This document shows positions 1 to 8,730 of a stretch of DNA of 64,000 bases, piece by piece. The translations under genes were made by a program, and so were the position numbers. Location of the stretch: contig DCJH01000067.1 in assembly GCA_002317385.1 (NCBI GenBank), positions 34,438 to 98,437 on the forward strand. The letters run 5' to 3'. How positions within the stretch are numbered: the first letter of the stretch is position 1; each line of letters opens with the position of its first letter. The notes under the pieces are model-generated. The model was not told the origin of the DNA. It saw only the letters and a list, made by a program, of their open reading frames with translations, and made no database searches. The DNA is from Prevotella sp. UBA1705. Its GTDB lineage: Bacteria; Bacteroidota; Bacteroidia; Bacteroidales; Bacteroidaceae.

Positions 1-38
1 TAATTTTACGCCCTGATTATCAAGAATCAATCGCAAGG

Positions 39-545
39 ATGACAACATTGTATTTGGTGCGCCATGGGGAGACTGTGGCCAACAAGGCGCAGATATTGCA
101 GGGCCAGACCCAAGGTGAACTCAACGACGAAGGGCGCGCGCAGGCGCGGGTGCTCTGTGAGAAGATGAGGCACGAACAGATAGACGTGTTTGTGTCGAGC
201 GACCTTTTCCGGTCGGTGGAGACCTGCGAGATCATTGCCGAGCCCCATGGCAAGCCTGTGGTGCAGACCCCGCTGCTGCGCGAGCGAGACTGGGGAGGAT
301 TCACCGGGAAGTTTATTCCCGACCTCAAGGATATGGTGTGGCCCGACGATATCGAGTCGCTGGAAGCCATGCAGAGTCGTGCCCGCAACTTCATCACATG
401 GCTCAAGGTGACTTATCCCGACCAGACGGTGCTGGCTGTGGGCCATGGCATCATCAACAAAGCCATCCAGAGTGTCTATTTCCACAAGGCCATGAATGAA
501 CTCCATCCCATGACCAATGCCGAGGTGAGGGTGCTGATGCTGTGA
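39..545 (+). CDS. Histidine phosphatase family protein
   Basis: A 168-residue cytoplasmic protein of the phosphoglycerate-mutase-like histidine phosphatase superfamily. The RHGET motif at residues 8-12 holds the phospho-accepting His; a second conserved His lies in AVGHGIINKA near residue 135, and the Glu/Arg pocket residues of the family are present in the RERDWGG stretch. There is no signal peptide. The length fits single-domain members that dephosphorylate small phosphorylated metabolites; the substrate cannot be read from sequence. It is the first complete gene of the window and its promoter may lie further left, because only 38 bases precede it. A hairpin at 662-692 follows. The family is clear; the precise role (alpha-ribazole phosphatase-like, sugar phosphatase or other) is open. 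Confidence 0.85.
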   Translation: MTTLYLVRHGETVANKAQILQGQTQGELNDEGRAQARVLCEKMRHEQIDVFVSSDLFRSVETCEIIAEPHGKPVVQTPLLRERDWGGFTGKFIPDLKDMVWPDDIESLEAMQSRARNFITWLKVTYPDQTVLAVGHGIINKAIQSVYFHKAMNELHPMTNAEVRVLML

Positions 546-589
546 TAATGCATAATTGGATTCACCAGCGAGTCTGTATTTAGCATCTT

Positions 590-652
590 ACATTCCACAT
601 TCGTCACTTGTCATTCTCTCATTCGTCATTCCACATTCAGCACTCGTCATTT
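590..652. repeat. Imperfect direct repeat rich in CATTCGTCATT
   Basis: Two imperfect copies of about 36 bases begin near 591 and 627. Each has CATTCCACATTC followed by CACT and GTCATT. A related sequence in the opposite orientation lies after another stop codon at 52637-52700. It is non-coding and sits between the phosphatase stop and its terminator. Confidence 0.6.
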
Positions 653-661
653 AATAAAAAT

Positions 662-692
662 GGCCGCATGGATTGCTCCACGCGGCCTTTAT
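662..692. terminator. Bidirectional terminator hairpin
   Basis: GGCCGC at 662-667 pairs with GCGGCC at 682-687, and an inner TGG/CCA extends the stem past one A-C mismatch. TTTATT follows on the plus strand and ATTTTTATT on the minus strand. It lies between the phosphatase (+) and the convergent repeat protein (-), so it can serve both. Confidence 0.7.
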
Positions 693-814
693 TAATAACT
701 CTCTAATTTGTTATCCTTAAGTCTAATCTTCTACCCGTCAGTTAATTTTCGCAGTTTGTGTTTCCGATTATCGTCTATTGTTTGTGTACATGAAAACATG
801 TCAGAATTGTTGTC

Positions 815-1903
815 TTATCTTCCTCTGCCAAAGTGACCACCGCCAGAGTTTCCGTTGGAACGGCCAGAGTTTCCACCGCCGAAGCTGCGAGAAGGAGCGG
901 AGTTGCCACCGAAGCTACCGCTTGAGCGGGTAGGGGCACTCATGGAGCGGCTCTGTGACGGGGCATTGAAGCCACCGAAACTGCGAGAGCTGCTGCTGTT
1001 GGGGGTGAAGGTGCGGCGAGGAGCGTCCGTAGAAGAGGAACCGCCGAAAGAGCGGTTGTAGTTCGGGCGGGTCACCGTGGCACGAGTGCTGCTCTGGGGC
1101 ATGTCGTTGCCAAAGGAGCGTGTGCGGCTCTGCTGCATGTCACCACCGAAGGAGCGAGTGCGGCTCTGCATGCCATCGTTGCCGAAGGAGCGTGTGCGGT
1201 TCTGTTGCATATTGCCACCGAAGGAACGAGTGCGGCTCTGCTGCATATCACCACCGAACGAACGTGTGCGGTTCTGAGTAGACTGGCCACCGAAAGAGCG
1301 TGTGCGGTTCTGCTGCATGTCGAAGCGAGTGCCGTTGCCGAAGCTACGGTTGCCACGAGAACTGTAGGTGGTGCCACGACCGTAGTCGCCGCGGTCGAAT
1401 CCGTCGCGCATGCCTCTGTAGCTGCCGCCACGGTAAGAGCCATAGGTGCGACCGTTGTACCAGCTGCGTCCGCCGTTCACTCTCCAGCTGTGGCCTCCAC
1501 GATAGCTCACGTAGAAGGTAGGACGACCGAAGAAGTAATAGTCGCGATGCGGATAGCGTGCATAGATGCCGAAGTGCCAGTAGCCAGCGTCCCAGTAGAG
1601 TGGACGATAGAAATAGCTGGCGTTCAGATAGGTGCGATACTGCCAATCGAGCAGGATGTAGCTCAGATCGAGATTGCGCTGTGTCCAGTAGGCGCCATAA
1701 AGGTCGTCGTAGCTGTTCACGCCCATCAGATAGTCGAGGTTTATCTCGTAAGCGGCCTCATATTGGTCGTCGGTCAGATTGAGCTCGTATGCCATCTTGT
1801 CGGTGAGAAACAGAGCCTGCTGGCGAGCCTGCTCATAACTCATTGCTGATGCTTGGATTGCTACTGTGAGCAATGCTACAAGTGCTAATACTAACTTCTT
1901 CAT
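815..1903 (-). CDS. Secreted protein with RTRSFGG tandem repeats
   Basis: A 362-residue protein of unknown function. A signal peptide (residues 1-20, ending ASA) precedes a Tyr/Trp/Asp-rich N-terminal half (about 21-135) that looks folded; its YELNLTDDQYEAAYEINLDYL segment resembles the helical start seen in small Bacteroidales periplasmic proteins. From about residue 140 the protein becomes low-complexity and rich in Arg, Gly, Ser and Phe. Residues of about 195-280 are a tandem array of 10-12-residue units ending RTRSFGG or RTRSFGN. The repeats are also visible in the DNA, at 1090-1330, as 33-36-base units. Net charge is strongly positive. It is divergently transcribed from the Wzi-like gene and has its own promoter. 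Function not recognised; an envelope protein binding a polyanion is only a guess. Confidence 0.75.
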   Translation of the reverse strand: MKKLVLALVALLTVAIQASAMSYEQARQQALFLTDKMAYELNLTDDQYEAAYEINLDYLMGVNSYDDLYGAYWTQRNLDLSYILLDWQYRTYLNASYFYRPLYWDAGYWHFGIYARYPHRDYYFFGRPTFYVSYRGGHSWRVNGGRSWYNGRTYGSYRGGSYRGMRDGFDRGDYGRGTTYSSRGNRSFGNGTRFDMQQNRTRSFGGQSTQNRTRSFGGDMQQSRTRSFGGNMQQNRTRSFGNDGMQSRTRSFGGDMQQSRTRSFGNDMPQSSTRATVTRPNYNRSFGGSSSTDAPRRTFTPNSSSSRSFGGFNAPSQSRSMSAPTRSSGSFGGNSAPSRSFGGGNSGRSNGNSGGGHFGRGR

Positions 1904-1963
1904 ATCCTTATGTATTTAAATGTTCGTTGTCTGTGGTGGAAGTAATTCCTTTTCTTCACATTG

Positions 1964-1971
1964 CAAAGGTA
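1964..1971 (-). promoter_or_regulatory. -7 box for the repeat protein
   Basis: On the minus strand the bases read TACCTTTG, matching the Bacteroidales -7 consensus TANNTTTG, 60 bases upstream of the start codon at 1903. No good -33 TTTG was found. Confidence 0.6.
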
Positions 1972-2037
1972 TGTAGAAAATAGACTGCGGCGAAAGGTTT
2001 TTCCCTACATGGGTGGGGGAAAATCCCTAAAAAGTAT

Positions 2038-2045
2038 TATCTTTG
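2038..2045 (+). promoter_or_regulatory. -7 box for the Wzi-like gene
   Basis: TATCTTTG ends 9 bases before the ATG at 2055, so the transcript would have a very short leader. A second in-frame ATG at 2070 would give a leader of about 20 bases and a cleaner signal peptide. Confidence 0.65.
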
Positions 2046-2054
2046 TGACGGATA

Positions 2055-3641
2055 ATGATAAAAAAGACCATGAATCGTTTACCCATATTGATCGCTTCGC
2101 TGGTGGTTCCCGCCGTGGCCTGTGCCCAGTATGCCTGGCAGGAGGGGGCTGAGGCCGGCAGGCTCGACCTCGGGCACGACATCAACTATAAGGTGGAACT
2201 GCAGGGCTCGCTGTCGGATGGAGACACGCCGCTGTGGCTCAACGCCAACAAGCATGGGCTGTCTTCGCTCGAAGGCAGCAACGGATACCTGCGTGGCCAG
2301 CTCATCCGCCCGCTCGACAACGACTCTTCGCGCCGCTGGGGACTGGGCTATGGGGCCGACGTGGCCCTCCCGGTGAACTATACGAGCAAGGCGGTGGTGC
2401 AGCAGGCCTTTGTGGAGGCGCGCTGGCTGCATGGTGTGCTGAGTGTCGGGGCTAAGGAATATCCCATGGAACTGAAGAACAACAGGCTCAGCAGCGGTTC
2501 CCAGACGTTGGGCATCAATGCCCGTCCGGTGCCCCAGGTGAGGCTGGCACTGCCTCGCTATTGGACCATTCCTATCCTCGGCCGATGGCTGAGCATCAAG
2601 GGACATGTGGCCTACGGACGCATGACCGACGACAACTGGCAGCGCGATTTCACGCGCGAGGCCTCCAAATATACCGAAGGCGTGCTCTATCACAGCAAGG
2701 CCGGCTATCTGAAAATTGGCAGCGAAGACCGGTTTGTGCCGTGGTCGCTGGAACTGGGCATGGAGACAGCTACGCTTTTCGGCGGCAAGAGCCATAGTAT
2801 CGATGCCGATGGAAACAGAGTGACCACCAACAATGGCACCGGACTGAAGAGCTATCTCAAGGCCCTTGTGCCCGGCGGAAGCGATGCTCCCGAGGCGGGT
2901 ACGGTGTATCAGAACGAGGAGGGCGATATTCTCGGCAGTTGGTTGTTGCGGCTGAACTACGACACCGACAGCTGGCGAGTGAGTGTCTATGCCGACAAGT
3001 ATTTTGAAGACCACTCCTCCATGCTGATGCTCGACTACGACGGCTACGGGCAGGGCGACGAGTGGAACGTGAAAAAGAAGACCCGTTTCTTCCTCTACGA
3101 CTTCAAAGACTGCATGCTTGGGGCTGAGTTCAACCTGAAATATGGCCATTGGCTGCGCAATGTGGTGGTGGAATATCTCTATACCAAATACCAGAGCGGC
3201 CCCATCTACCATGACCATTCGGCGGGCCGAACCGACCATGTGGCCGGGCGAGACGACTATTACAACCACTACATCTTTGCGGGATGGCAGCATTGGGGAC
3301 AGGCCATGGGCAATCCGCTCTACCGTTCACCTATATATAATAGCAACGGACAGATCAGGTTCGACGACAACCGTTTTGTGGCTTGGCACCTCGGTTTCGA
3401 CGGTCAGCCCACCGACCGATGGAGCTATCGGGTGCTGGCCACGTGGCAGAAAGGGCTCGGCTCCTATGCCATTCCCTATGCCAAGGCAGAGACAAACACC
3501 AGTTTTCTGGTTGAGACAGCCTACCAGCTGCCGCATCAGTGGAAGGTGCAGGGCGCGCTTGGAATGGATTTCGGGCGTATCCTGGGCAACAATACCGGAT
3601 TCCAACTCACCATTTCTAAATCAGGAATATTCAGTCTATGA
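2055..3641 (+). CDS. Wzi-family capsule assembly outer-membrane protein
   Basis: A 528-residue outer-membrane beta-barrel protein with a signal peptide (cleavage after VACAQ) and alternating aromatic/polar strands throughout, ending in a typical outer-membrane C-terminal strand (TISKSGIFSL). The pattern LWLNANKHGL near the N terminus, the SVGAKEYPM strand and the RLALPRYWTIPILGRWLSIKG segment are features of the Bacteroidetes Wzi family. Wzi proteins help attach or organise capsular polysaccharide at the cell surface. It lies just before the capsule operon, which is on the other strand and ends convergently. The stop overlaps the next gene's ATG (ATGA), so the two are probably translated together. 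Start uncertain: M1 at 2055 or M6 at 2070. Confidence 0.8.
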   Translation: MIKKTMNRLPILIASLVVPAVACAQYAWQEGAEAGRLDLGHDINYKVELQGSLSDGDTPLWLNANKHGLSSLEGSNGYLRGQLIRPLDNDSSRRWGLGYGADVALPVNYTSKAVVQQAFVEARWLHGVLSVGAKEYPMELKNNRLSSGSQTLGINARPVPQVRLALPRYWTIPILGRWLSIKGHVAYGRMTDDNWQRDFTREASKYTEGVLYHSKAGYLKIGSEDRFVPWSLELGMETATLFGGKSHSIDADGNRVTTNNGTGLKSYLKALVPGGSDAPEAGTVYQNEEGDILGSWLLRLNYDTDSWRVSVYADKYFEDHSSMLMLDYDGYGQGDEWNVKKKTRFFLYDFKDCMLGAEFNLKYGHWLRNVVVEYLYTKYQSGPIYHDHSAGRTDHVAGRDDYYNHYIFAGWQHWGQAMGNPLYRSPIYNSNGQIRFDDNRFVAWHLGFDGQPTDRWSYRVLATWQKGLGSYAIPYAKAETNTSFLVETAYQLPHQWKVQGALGMDFGRILGNNTGFQLTISKSGIFSL

Positions 3642-4081
3642 AAAGATTCATGATAGCTTTCGTCCTCGGGTTGACCCTTCTCTCGGTCTGCTCGTGTGGC
3701 GATTTGATAGAGACATCGGGCAATGGGAAACTCGATGGCAACTGGCATCTCACCGCCATCGACACCCTCTCTACAGGCCAGAGCACGGATGTCTCGGCCG
3801 ACAGGAAGTTTCTTGCCGTGCAGGGAACGATGCTTGTGCTGAATGATGCCGATGAGGCCCCACAGTATATGTTCCGTTTCAGTTTCTCGGGCGGTCAGCT
3901 CACGCTGAGCGACGCCCGGTTCAACGACCGCACGCTGGGCGACCCGGAGGTGACCGATGTGGCACCCTTGCAGCCCTACGGGGTGAACAGCCTTATGGAA
4001 TCGTTTGCCGTGGAGTTTCCCACGAGTGGGCGGATGGTGCTCACCAGCAGTCTGCTGAGGCTGACATTCCAGAAGTTTTAG
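3638..4081 (+). CDS. Lipocalin-like small lipoprotein
   Basis: A 147-residue predicted lipoprotein: the signal peptide ends with a lipobox (SVCSC, lipidated Cys near residue 20). The mature part opens with a GNGKLDGNWHLTAIDTL motif, as in Bacteroidales lipocalin-like domain proteins, followed by alternating beta strands (MFRFSFSGGQLTLS, GRMVLTSSLLRLTFQKF) that would form a small barrel. It is co-transcribed with the Wzi-like gene, overlapping it by 4 bases. The ligand is unknown. A role beside the Wzi-like protein at the outer membrane is inferred from the overlap only. Confidence 0.7.
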   Translation: MKRFMIAFVLGLTLLSVCSCGDLIETSGNGKLDGNWHLTAIDTLSTGQSTDVSADRKFLAVQGTMLVLNDADEAPQYMFRFSFSGGQLTLSDARFNDRTLGDPEVTDVAPLQPYGVNSLMESFAVEFPTSGRMVLTSSLLRLTFQKF

Positions 4082-4093
4082 TCTGCCAATAGT

Positions 4094-4122
4094 AAAGCCC
4101 GGAAGCAACATTTCCGGGCTTT
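4094..4122. terminator. Bidirectional terminator
   Basis: AAAGCCCGGAA at 4094-4104 pairs perfectly with TTCCGGGCTTT at 4112-4122. It lies between the convergent lipoprotein (+) and the last gene of the capsule operon (-). Confidence 0.8.
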
Positions 4123-4126
4123 ATCA

Positions 4127-4702
4127 TTAGAATTTCTTGCCAAATATTATGTTGACAAATGTCTTGACGAGTATCTTGAAGTCGAACCACCAAGACCGAT
4201 GCTCCAGATAATAGAGGTCGAGCTCCAACCGTCGTAGCATCTTGTCCATCGTATCGGTATAGCCATTGTACAATGTGGCATAGGATGTGACACCCGGCCG
4301 TATCTGGTAAAGAAACGGGTATCTGGGGTCGTGCTTGATAATCTGGTCGATATAATACTTCCGTTCCGGTCTCGGTCCGATGAATGCCATGTCTCCTTTC
4401 ATCACATTCCATAGCTGTGGCAGCTCATCCAGATGGTGGTCACGCAGGAAGCGGCCCACCCGTGTGAGCCGTGCGTCGCCTTCAACCTCCAGCAATTGGG
4501 GCTCTCCTTTGTCCTCTGCATCCACCCTCATGCTCCTGAACTTATAGATGTTGAACGGTTTCCCATACCGCCCAATCCGCTCCTGACTATAAATGACGGG
4601 CATCCCGTCTTCCAGCCTAATGGCCAAGGCGCAGATGGCCAGTAATGGCGAGAAGATGATGAGGCAAAACGCAGCAAGAATAAAATCTAAAAATCTTTTC
4701 AT
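4127..4702 (-). CDS. Monotopic sugar-phosphate transferase (WbaP/WcaJ catalytic core)
   Basis: A 191-residue monotopic phosphoglycosyltransferase that moves a sugar phosphate from a nucleotide sugar to undecaprenyl phosphate, starting a repeat unit at the inner face of the membrane. One N-terminal hydrophobic hairpin (about 1-28) is followed by the catalytic domain: FNIYKFRSM, the Asp-Glu dyad in LDELPQLWNV, and IGPRPERKYY. The length is that of the minimal core (PglC-like), without the extra four-helix membrane region of WcaJ. It is the last gene of the capsule operon; its ATG overlaps the stop of the upstream polytopic transferase by 4 bases. Two kinds of initiating enzyme side by side is unusual. 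The sugar is not predictable. Confidence 0.9.
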   Translation of the reverse strand: MKRFLDFILAAFCLIIFSPLLAICALAIRLEDGMPVIYSQERIGRYGKPFNIYKFRSMRVDAEDKGEPQLLEVEGDARLTRVGRFLRDHHLDELPQLWNVMKGDMAFIGPRPERKYYIDQIIKHDPRYPFLYQIRPGVTSYATLYNGYTDTMDKMLRRLELDLYYLEHRSWWFDFKILVKTFVNIIFGKKF

Positions 4703-5805
4703 GCAAGGCTCTCCTCCCTTTTCTTATGGCTGTTGATGAGGTTGATGGTGAGATGGAAAAGGGTATAAATGAATATGTCGGCAATAAACACTACGTTGAT
4801 GCTGGTTAGTAAATACAGTACGTTGTTGAGCACCAAGAATGATACGGCAAATAGCAGAATGACCATCAAGGTCTGGTGCATATTAAGTCCGATGTTCATC
4901 AACTTATGGTGAATATGATTTTTGTCAGCCTCGAACAATGGACGATGAGTTTTTAGTCTGTGTATCACAACCCTCACAACATCGAAAGTAGGGACAATTA
5001 GCAGAGAATAGCTCATCACTAACCTATCATCACAATAGGGCATCACGGCCTTATTGTCCATGGTAAATTTTACAAAAAGAAATCCAAGGATGAAACCTAA
5101 TGTTAAGCTTCCGCTATCGCCCATGAATATCTTCATGCCCTTTTCAATTTGTCCAAATAAGTTGAAATAAAGGTAGGGGATGAGAACTCCGGCAAGTCCG
5201 GCAATGATAATGCAATAGACCACGAGTCCTTCGCGCCAGAATAAGTATAGAAAGCCGCAGAGAGCCAAGAGGGAAAGGCTGGCACATAGACCATCTATGC
5301 CATCTATAAGATTCATGGCATTGTCTATAAAGACAATGATAAGCACGGTTAATGGCGCTCCTATCCAAAAAGAAATTTCATAGATGCCGAATAGGCCGTA
5401 GAGATTGTTGATATATAGTCCGGCAGCAGGAAGAAGGCTTGCTGCTATAACCTGAATCACAAATTTGATATTCGCACTTAGTCCAAACAAGTCATCTATC
5501 AATCCAATAGAATAAATCATGATGAGACTGATCATGAAATAGAGTGACCAGAGATTGATCTCTATCCTTTGGCTTTGATATTCATGCTTCAGGACGAATA
5601 GGGCTATCAATGACGCTACAATCATACTGGGCATAAAGGCTACGCCACCGAGTCGAGGAACCTTAATCCGATGTATTTTCCGAGCATTAGGTAAATCGTA
5701 GAGTTTCTTGTCCTTGCAGTAGTTGAGGATATAGGGGATGGCAATGAATCCACAGATCATACTGATGAAGAAAGCTCCTATAGTCAAGAAAACAAAGAAT
5801 GACAT
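4699..5805 (-). CDS. Polytopic UDP-sugar:undecaprenyl-phosphate transferase (WecA/MraY-like)
   Basis: A 368-residue multi-pass membrane enzyme of the WecA/MraY/TagO superfamily, which transfers a HexNAc-1-phosphate (or relative) onto undecaprenyl phosphate. Family motifs are all visible: the GLIDDLFGL Asp pair near residue 102, NLIDGIDGL near 165, MGDSGSLTLG near 228, and the cytoplasmic loop DKNHIHHKL near 295. About ten hydrophobic segments are present. Members of this type initiate O-antigen, enterobacterial common antigen or capsule synthesis. It is translationally coupled to the monotopic transferase downstream. A-T-rich base use matches the cassette. The 130-base gap to the beta-helix gene has no terminator I can see. 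Confidence 0.9.
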   Translation of the reverse strand: MSFFVFLTIGAFFISMICGFIAIPYILNYCKDKKLYDLPNARKIHRIKVPRLGGVAFMPSMIVASLIALFVLKHEYQSQRIEINLWSLYFMISLIMIYSIGLIDDLFGLSANIKFVIQVIAASLLPAAGLYINNLYGLFGIYEISFWIGAPLTVLIIVFIDNAMNLIDGIDGLCASLSLLALCGFLYLFWREGLVVYCIIIAGLAGVLIPYLYFNLFGQIEKGMKIFMGDSGSLTLGFILGFLFVKFTMDNKAVMPYCDDRLVMSYSLLIVPTFDVVRVVIHRLKTHRPLFEADKNHIHHKLMNIGLNMHQTLMVILLFAVSFLVLNNVLYLLTSINVVFIADIFIYTLFHLTINLINSHKKREESLA

Positions 5806-5934
5806 GTTGCATCTATATAGTTAGTGATATAAATAAAACCAACCAACCTGTTAAATATTGCATGAGTAAAGAAAAATAATCGTCATTGGTTTTTCGGTGA
5901 AGAGCATGTTTGTAAACATGAAAATAGTCTTCTC

Positions 5935-7932
5935 TTATTCTGTCTGAAGTTGCCTGTCTCGATTGTAAATTCCAGCCTTGCTGTAATCAAAAGGGATAAA
6001 TCCTACCTTACGTGCTGCTGTCTCTGAAAGAAAATTAAAGTTTCCGTTCATGGGATCAATAAATAGTGGATTGGTCTCCACAGAGTTATAATCTTGGAAA
6101 GTACGCCATGTATTGAAATCCTTATCTGCAAGGTCCAGTTTACCGTTTTCATTCCAATAAAGATTATAGTTCATCATGAACTTATTCTTCTCTATCCATG
6201 ACAGGCTACCTGACAGAGTTCGCCCCGTGCTGTATAGAACAATGTTGTTTCTGAATGTGAAGGATAAACCGCTGTCGGTTCTTACCAAATGCAATTGATA
6301 GTCTCCGCCGTAGGCAAATATATTATTTGTAATAAGGTTGTCTCTACCATAGTTTTGCTGAAATGTGCAGGAGGAACAGTTATAAACAAGATTATTCTTT
6401 ATTACAAGATGACTGGAACCCTCGTCAGCATATATTCCGCATCCCCCATAATCAGCACATCGGATATTAAAAATGACATTGTTAGAGATGACCGTTCCTG
6501 CAGACTCTCCCAAAGTGTAGATGCCTGCGAGGTCGGACAATACCCTTTGTCCTATATTATAGATACGATTGAAAGACACTTCGTTGTTTACAGCGACATT
6601 GTATTTATCATTATCGTTAAATCCCCATGTCCATCCAAGAGATATTCCTGTATAGTAGAGGTCGCTGATGTCATTATGGGTTATCTTGTTGTCTCGGGCA
6701 TTGAGAACAAGAATTCCAACGCCGCTTGGTATGTGTTTCCCCAAATGCCTGATGATATTATTATCTATAATATTATTATTGGTGACGTTCAGATCCTTAC
6801 TCTTATTACCGGTTCCTATTTTAATGCCGCCAGCTCCCAGCTCCGTGAGTAGACATTGCTGGATTATACAGTTTTCGCATTGTTCTCCCAAAGTAATTCC
6901 ATATCCTCCTGTGAGCGATACTTTACAATTGATGAACGAAAGGTCCTTAGCATAATTGGCCTCGATGGCCGATTCTATATGGGCTGCAGCCTGTTCAGGT
7001 CCTTCTCCTTCATCAGGTGTTAGATGTGATGTGCATTCAAAGCCGATATTTTGAAATGACAAGTTCGAAATCAGTGCGATTTTTTGTCCATCAATCTTGA
7101 TTATCTGGTTGATCGTAGGGATAATTACGTCAAGGTTATTGATGTTTTCTCCAGCTTTGGGTATATAAAATAACGTTTCACTCTGTGCATTGAAATACCA
7201 TTCCCCCTGTGTGTCAAGTGCAGTGGGAGAGTTGTAGATAACACATCTGGTTTTCTTTTGCACTTTGTTCCAGGGTTTCATAGGACATTTTATAAACGAG
7301 ACATGTGAACCCGAAATGGAGACAGGGCGCCAATTCATGACATCCCACTTTTCATATAGTTCAAATCGGGTGCTACGAAGTTGTGGGTTTGTAAGGCCTG
7401 TGAGTTTCTTGAGGTTGCTAAGCAGAAAGGCTGCTTTGTCATTATCAAAGCCTTGAACATATATATACCCTTGGTTAGGCGTTCTTGCCTGTTGGGCATA
7501 ATGACCATTTACATACAGCTGTTCGAACTGTAAGTTATTTGCTTTAGCATGAGGTACCTGGGCCTGAAAAATATTATCCTTATACTTTTTCCATCCAGAA
7601 ATAGTAGTCCCACCGATAAGTCGTGACTTGTCCATGCCTTCGCCTATAACAATAATTGGGCGGGTATAAGGCTTTCGGATATCTATCGTCTTGGTGAGAT
7701 AATAGTTGCCTTGTGCAAGGTGGATAGTAAGCGATCGGTTTGTATTGCGGTAGGCCTCATCACATATGAGAGCCTTCTGTAGGGTTGCAAATGGTGAATC
7801 TATCGTTCCGGAGTTTGAGTCATTGCCAGAAATAGAGACATATAGGTGATCTTGTGACCAGACTATTTTTGGTATTGCTATAAAAGTTGCAATCACCAGT
7901 AAGATTCTAAAATGAAATCTTCTGCTTTGCAT
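5935..7932 (-). CDS. Secreted right-handed beta-helix protein of the capsule locus
   Basis: A 665-residue protein with a signal peptide (residues 1-26) and an N-terminal motif, SISGNDSNSGTIDSPFATLQKAL, typical of pectate-lyase-like right-handed parallel beta-helix proteins. From about 330 to 560 it has many short Asn-rich coils (NNNIIDNNIIRHLG, ISNNVIFNIR, IKNNLVYNC) that stack into the helix. This fold is used by polysaccharide lyases, hydrolases and epimerases. No specific catalytic signature was recognised, so activity on the locus polymer is inferred from position: it sits 5 bases after a glycosyltransferase and before the initiating transferases. Alternatives are a depolymerase, an epimerase acting on the exported chain, or a non-enzymatic binder. 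Confidence 0.8.
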   Translation of the reverse strand: MQSRRFHFRILLVIATFIAIPKIVWSQDHLYVSISGNDSNSGTIDSPFATLQKALICDEAYRNTNRSLTIHLAQGNYYLTKTIDIRKPYTRPIIVIGEGMDKSRLIGGTTISGWKKYKDNIFQAQVPHAKANNLQFEQLYVNGHYAQQARTPNQGYIYVQGFDNDKAAFLLSNLKKLTGLTNPQLRSTRFELYEKWDVMNWRPVSISGSHVSFIKCPMKPWNKVQKKTRCVIYNSPTALDTQGEWYFNAQSETLFYIPKAGENINNLDVIIPTINQIIKIDGQKIALISNLSFQNIGFECTSHLTPDEGEGPEQAAAHIESAIEANYAKDLSFINCKVSLTGGYGITLGEQCENCIIQQCLLTELGAGGIKIGTGNKSKDLNVTNNNIIDNNIIRHLGKHIPSGVGILVLNARDNKITHNDISDLYYTGISLGWTWGFNDNDKYNVAVNNEVSFNRIYNIGQRVLSDLAGIYTLGESAGTVISNNVIFNIRCADYGGCGIYADEGSSHLVIKNNLVYNCSSCTFQQNYGRDNLITNNIFAYGGDYQLHLVRTDSGLSFTFRNNIVLYSTGRTLSGSLSWIEKNKFMMNYNLYWNENGKLDLADKDFNTWRTFQDYNSVETNPLFIDPMNGNFNFLSETAARKVGFIPFDYSKAGIYNRDRQLQTE

Positions 7933-7937
7933 GTATT

Positions 7938-8726
7938 CTATTTTATGATACCATACCTTATCCTTTGGGCAAGGTTGCTTTGGAGGAAGTTTAGCCTCTT
8001 CTTAATTTTCTGTGTTATATTGATAAATGAATAGAAGATGAGTCCCTGAAACCTATTACCACCATTCTTGACTACAATATTAATATAGTCTTTCTTTTTC
8101 TTGGAAATATCTATAGATGTGAGTCCTCCAGATACGAATACGGCCATGTCAAAGTTTATGCGGTGGAACTTTGCGCCAAGACGATTGGCTCGCATAAGAA
8201 ACTCTAAATCCATGGGCCATCGTATATCCTCATCGTAAGTTCCTAATTTCCTATATGCTTCTTTGGTTACAAACATCCCTTGGTGTGCAACATGGCAAAA
8301 AAAAGGCATTTTTGGAAAATGGACAGAGGGTATCTCACGGCACTCAAAACCAGTCTTAGAGTCGTGCATGATAATATTTCCCTGATATATATCCGATATA
8401 CCATCATACTCATCGGCAATCTTTTGCAGTGCCCCAGGTAAAAGATAGTCATCAGAATTGATGATGCCAATAACATCTCCAGTTGCCTTTTCAATTCCTT
8501 TGTTGAAGGCTTCACTGATGCCGTGATCCTTTTCAGATATTACAACGTCAATCTTGTTTTTGTATTTATTTATAATGTCAAGAGTGTTATCTGTTGACAA
8601 TCCGTCAATAATGATATATTCCAGGTTACTGTATCCTTGGTCAATGACGCTCTGTATAGTTCGCTCAATGGTTTTCTCACTATTGAACGAAGGAGTAATC
8701 ATGCTAATCTTGATATCTTGCTTCAT
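7938..8726 (-). CDS. Family 2 glycosyltransferase
   Basis: A 262-residue cytoplasmic GT-A fold glycosyltransferase of family GT2. The N terminus ISMITPSFNSEKTIERTIQSV is the classic nucleotide-sugar-binding start; ESIIIDGLSTDNT-type residues (here EYIIIDGLSTDNT) and the metal-binding NSDDYL motif near residue 92 follow. The C-terminal part is basic and may touch the membrane. Donor and acceptor sugars cannot be assigned. It lies 4 bases after the upstream glycosyltransferase, inside the capsule operon. Confidence 0.88.
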   Translation of the reverse strand: MKQDIKISMITPSFNSEKTIERTIQSVIDQGYSNLEYIIIDGLSTDNTLDIINKYKNKIDVVISEKDHGISEAFNKGIEKATGDVIGIINSDDYLLPGALQKIADEYDGISDIYQGNIIMHDSKTGFECREIPSVHFPKMPFFCHVAHQGMFVTKEAYRKLGTYDEDIRWPMDLEFLMRANRLGAKFHRINFDMAVFVSGGLTSIDISKKKKDYINIVVKNGGNRFQGLIFYSFINITQKIKKRLNFLQSNLAQRIRYGIIK

Positions 8727-8730
8727 GATA

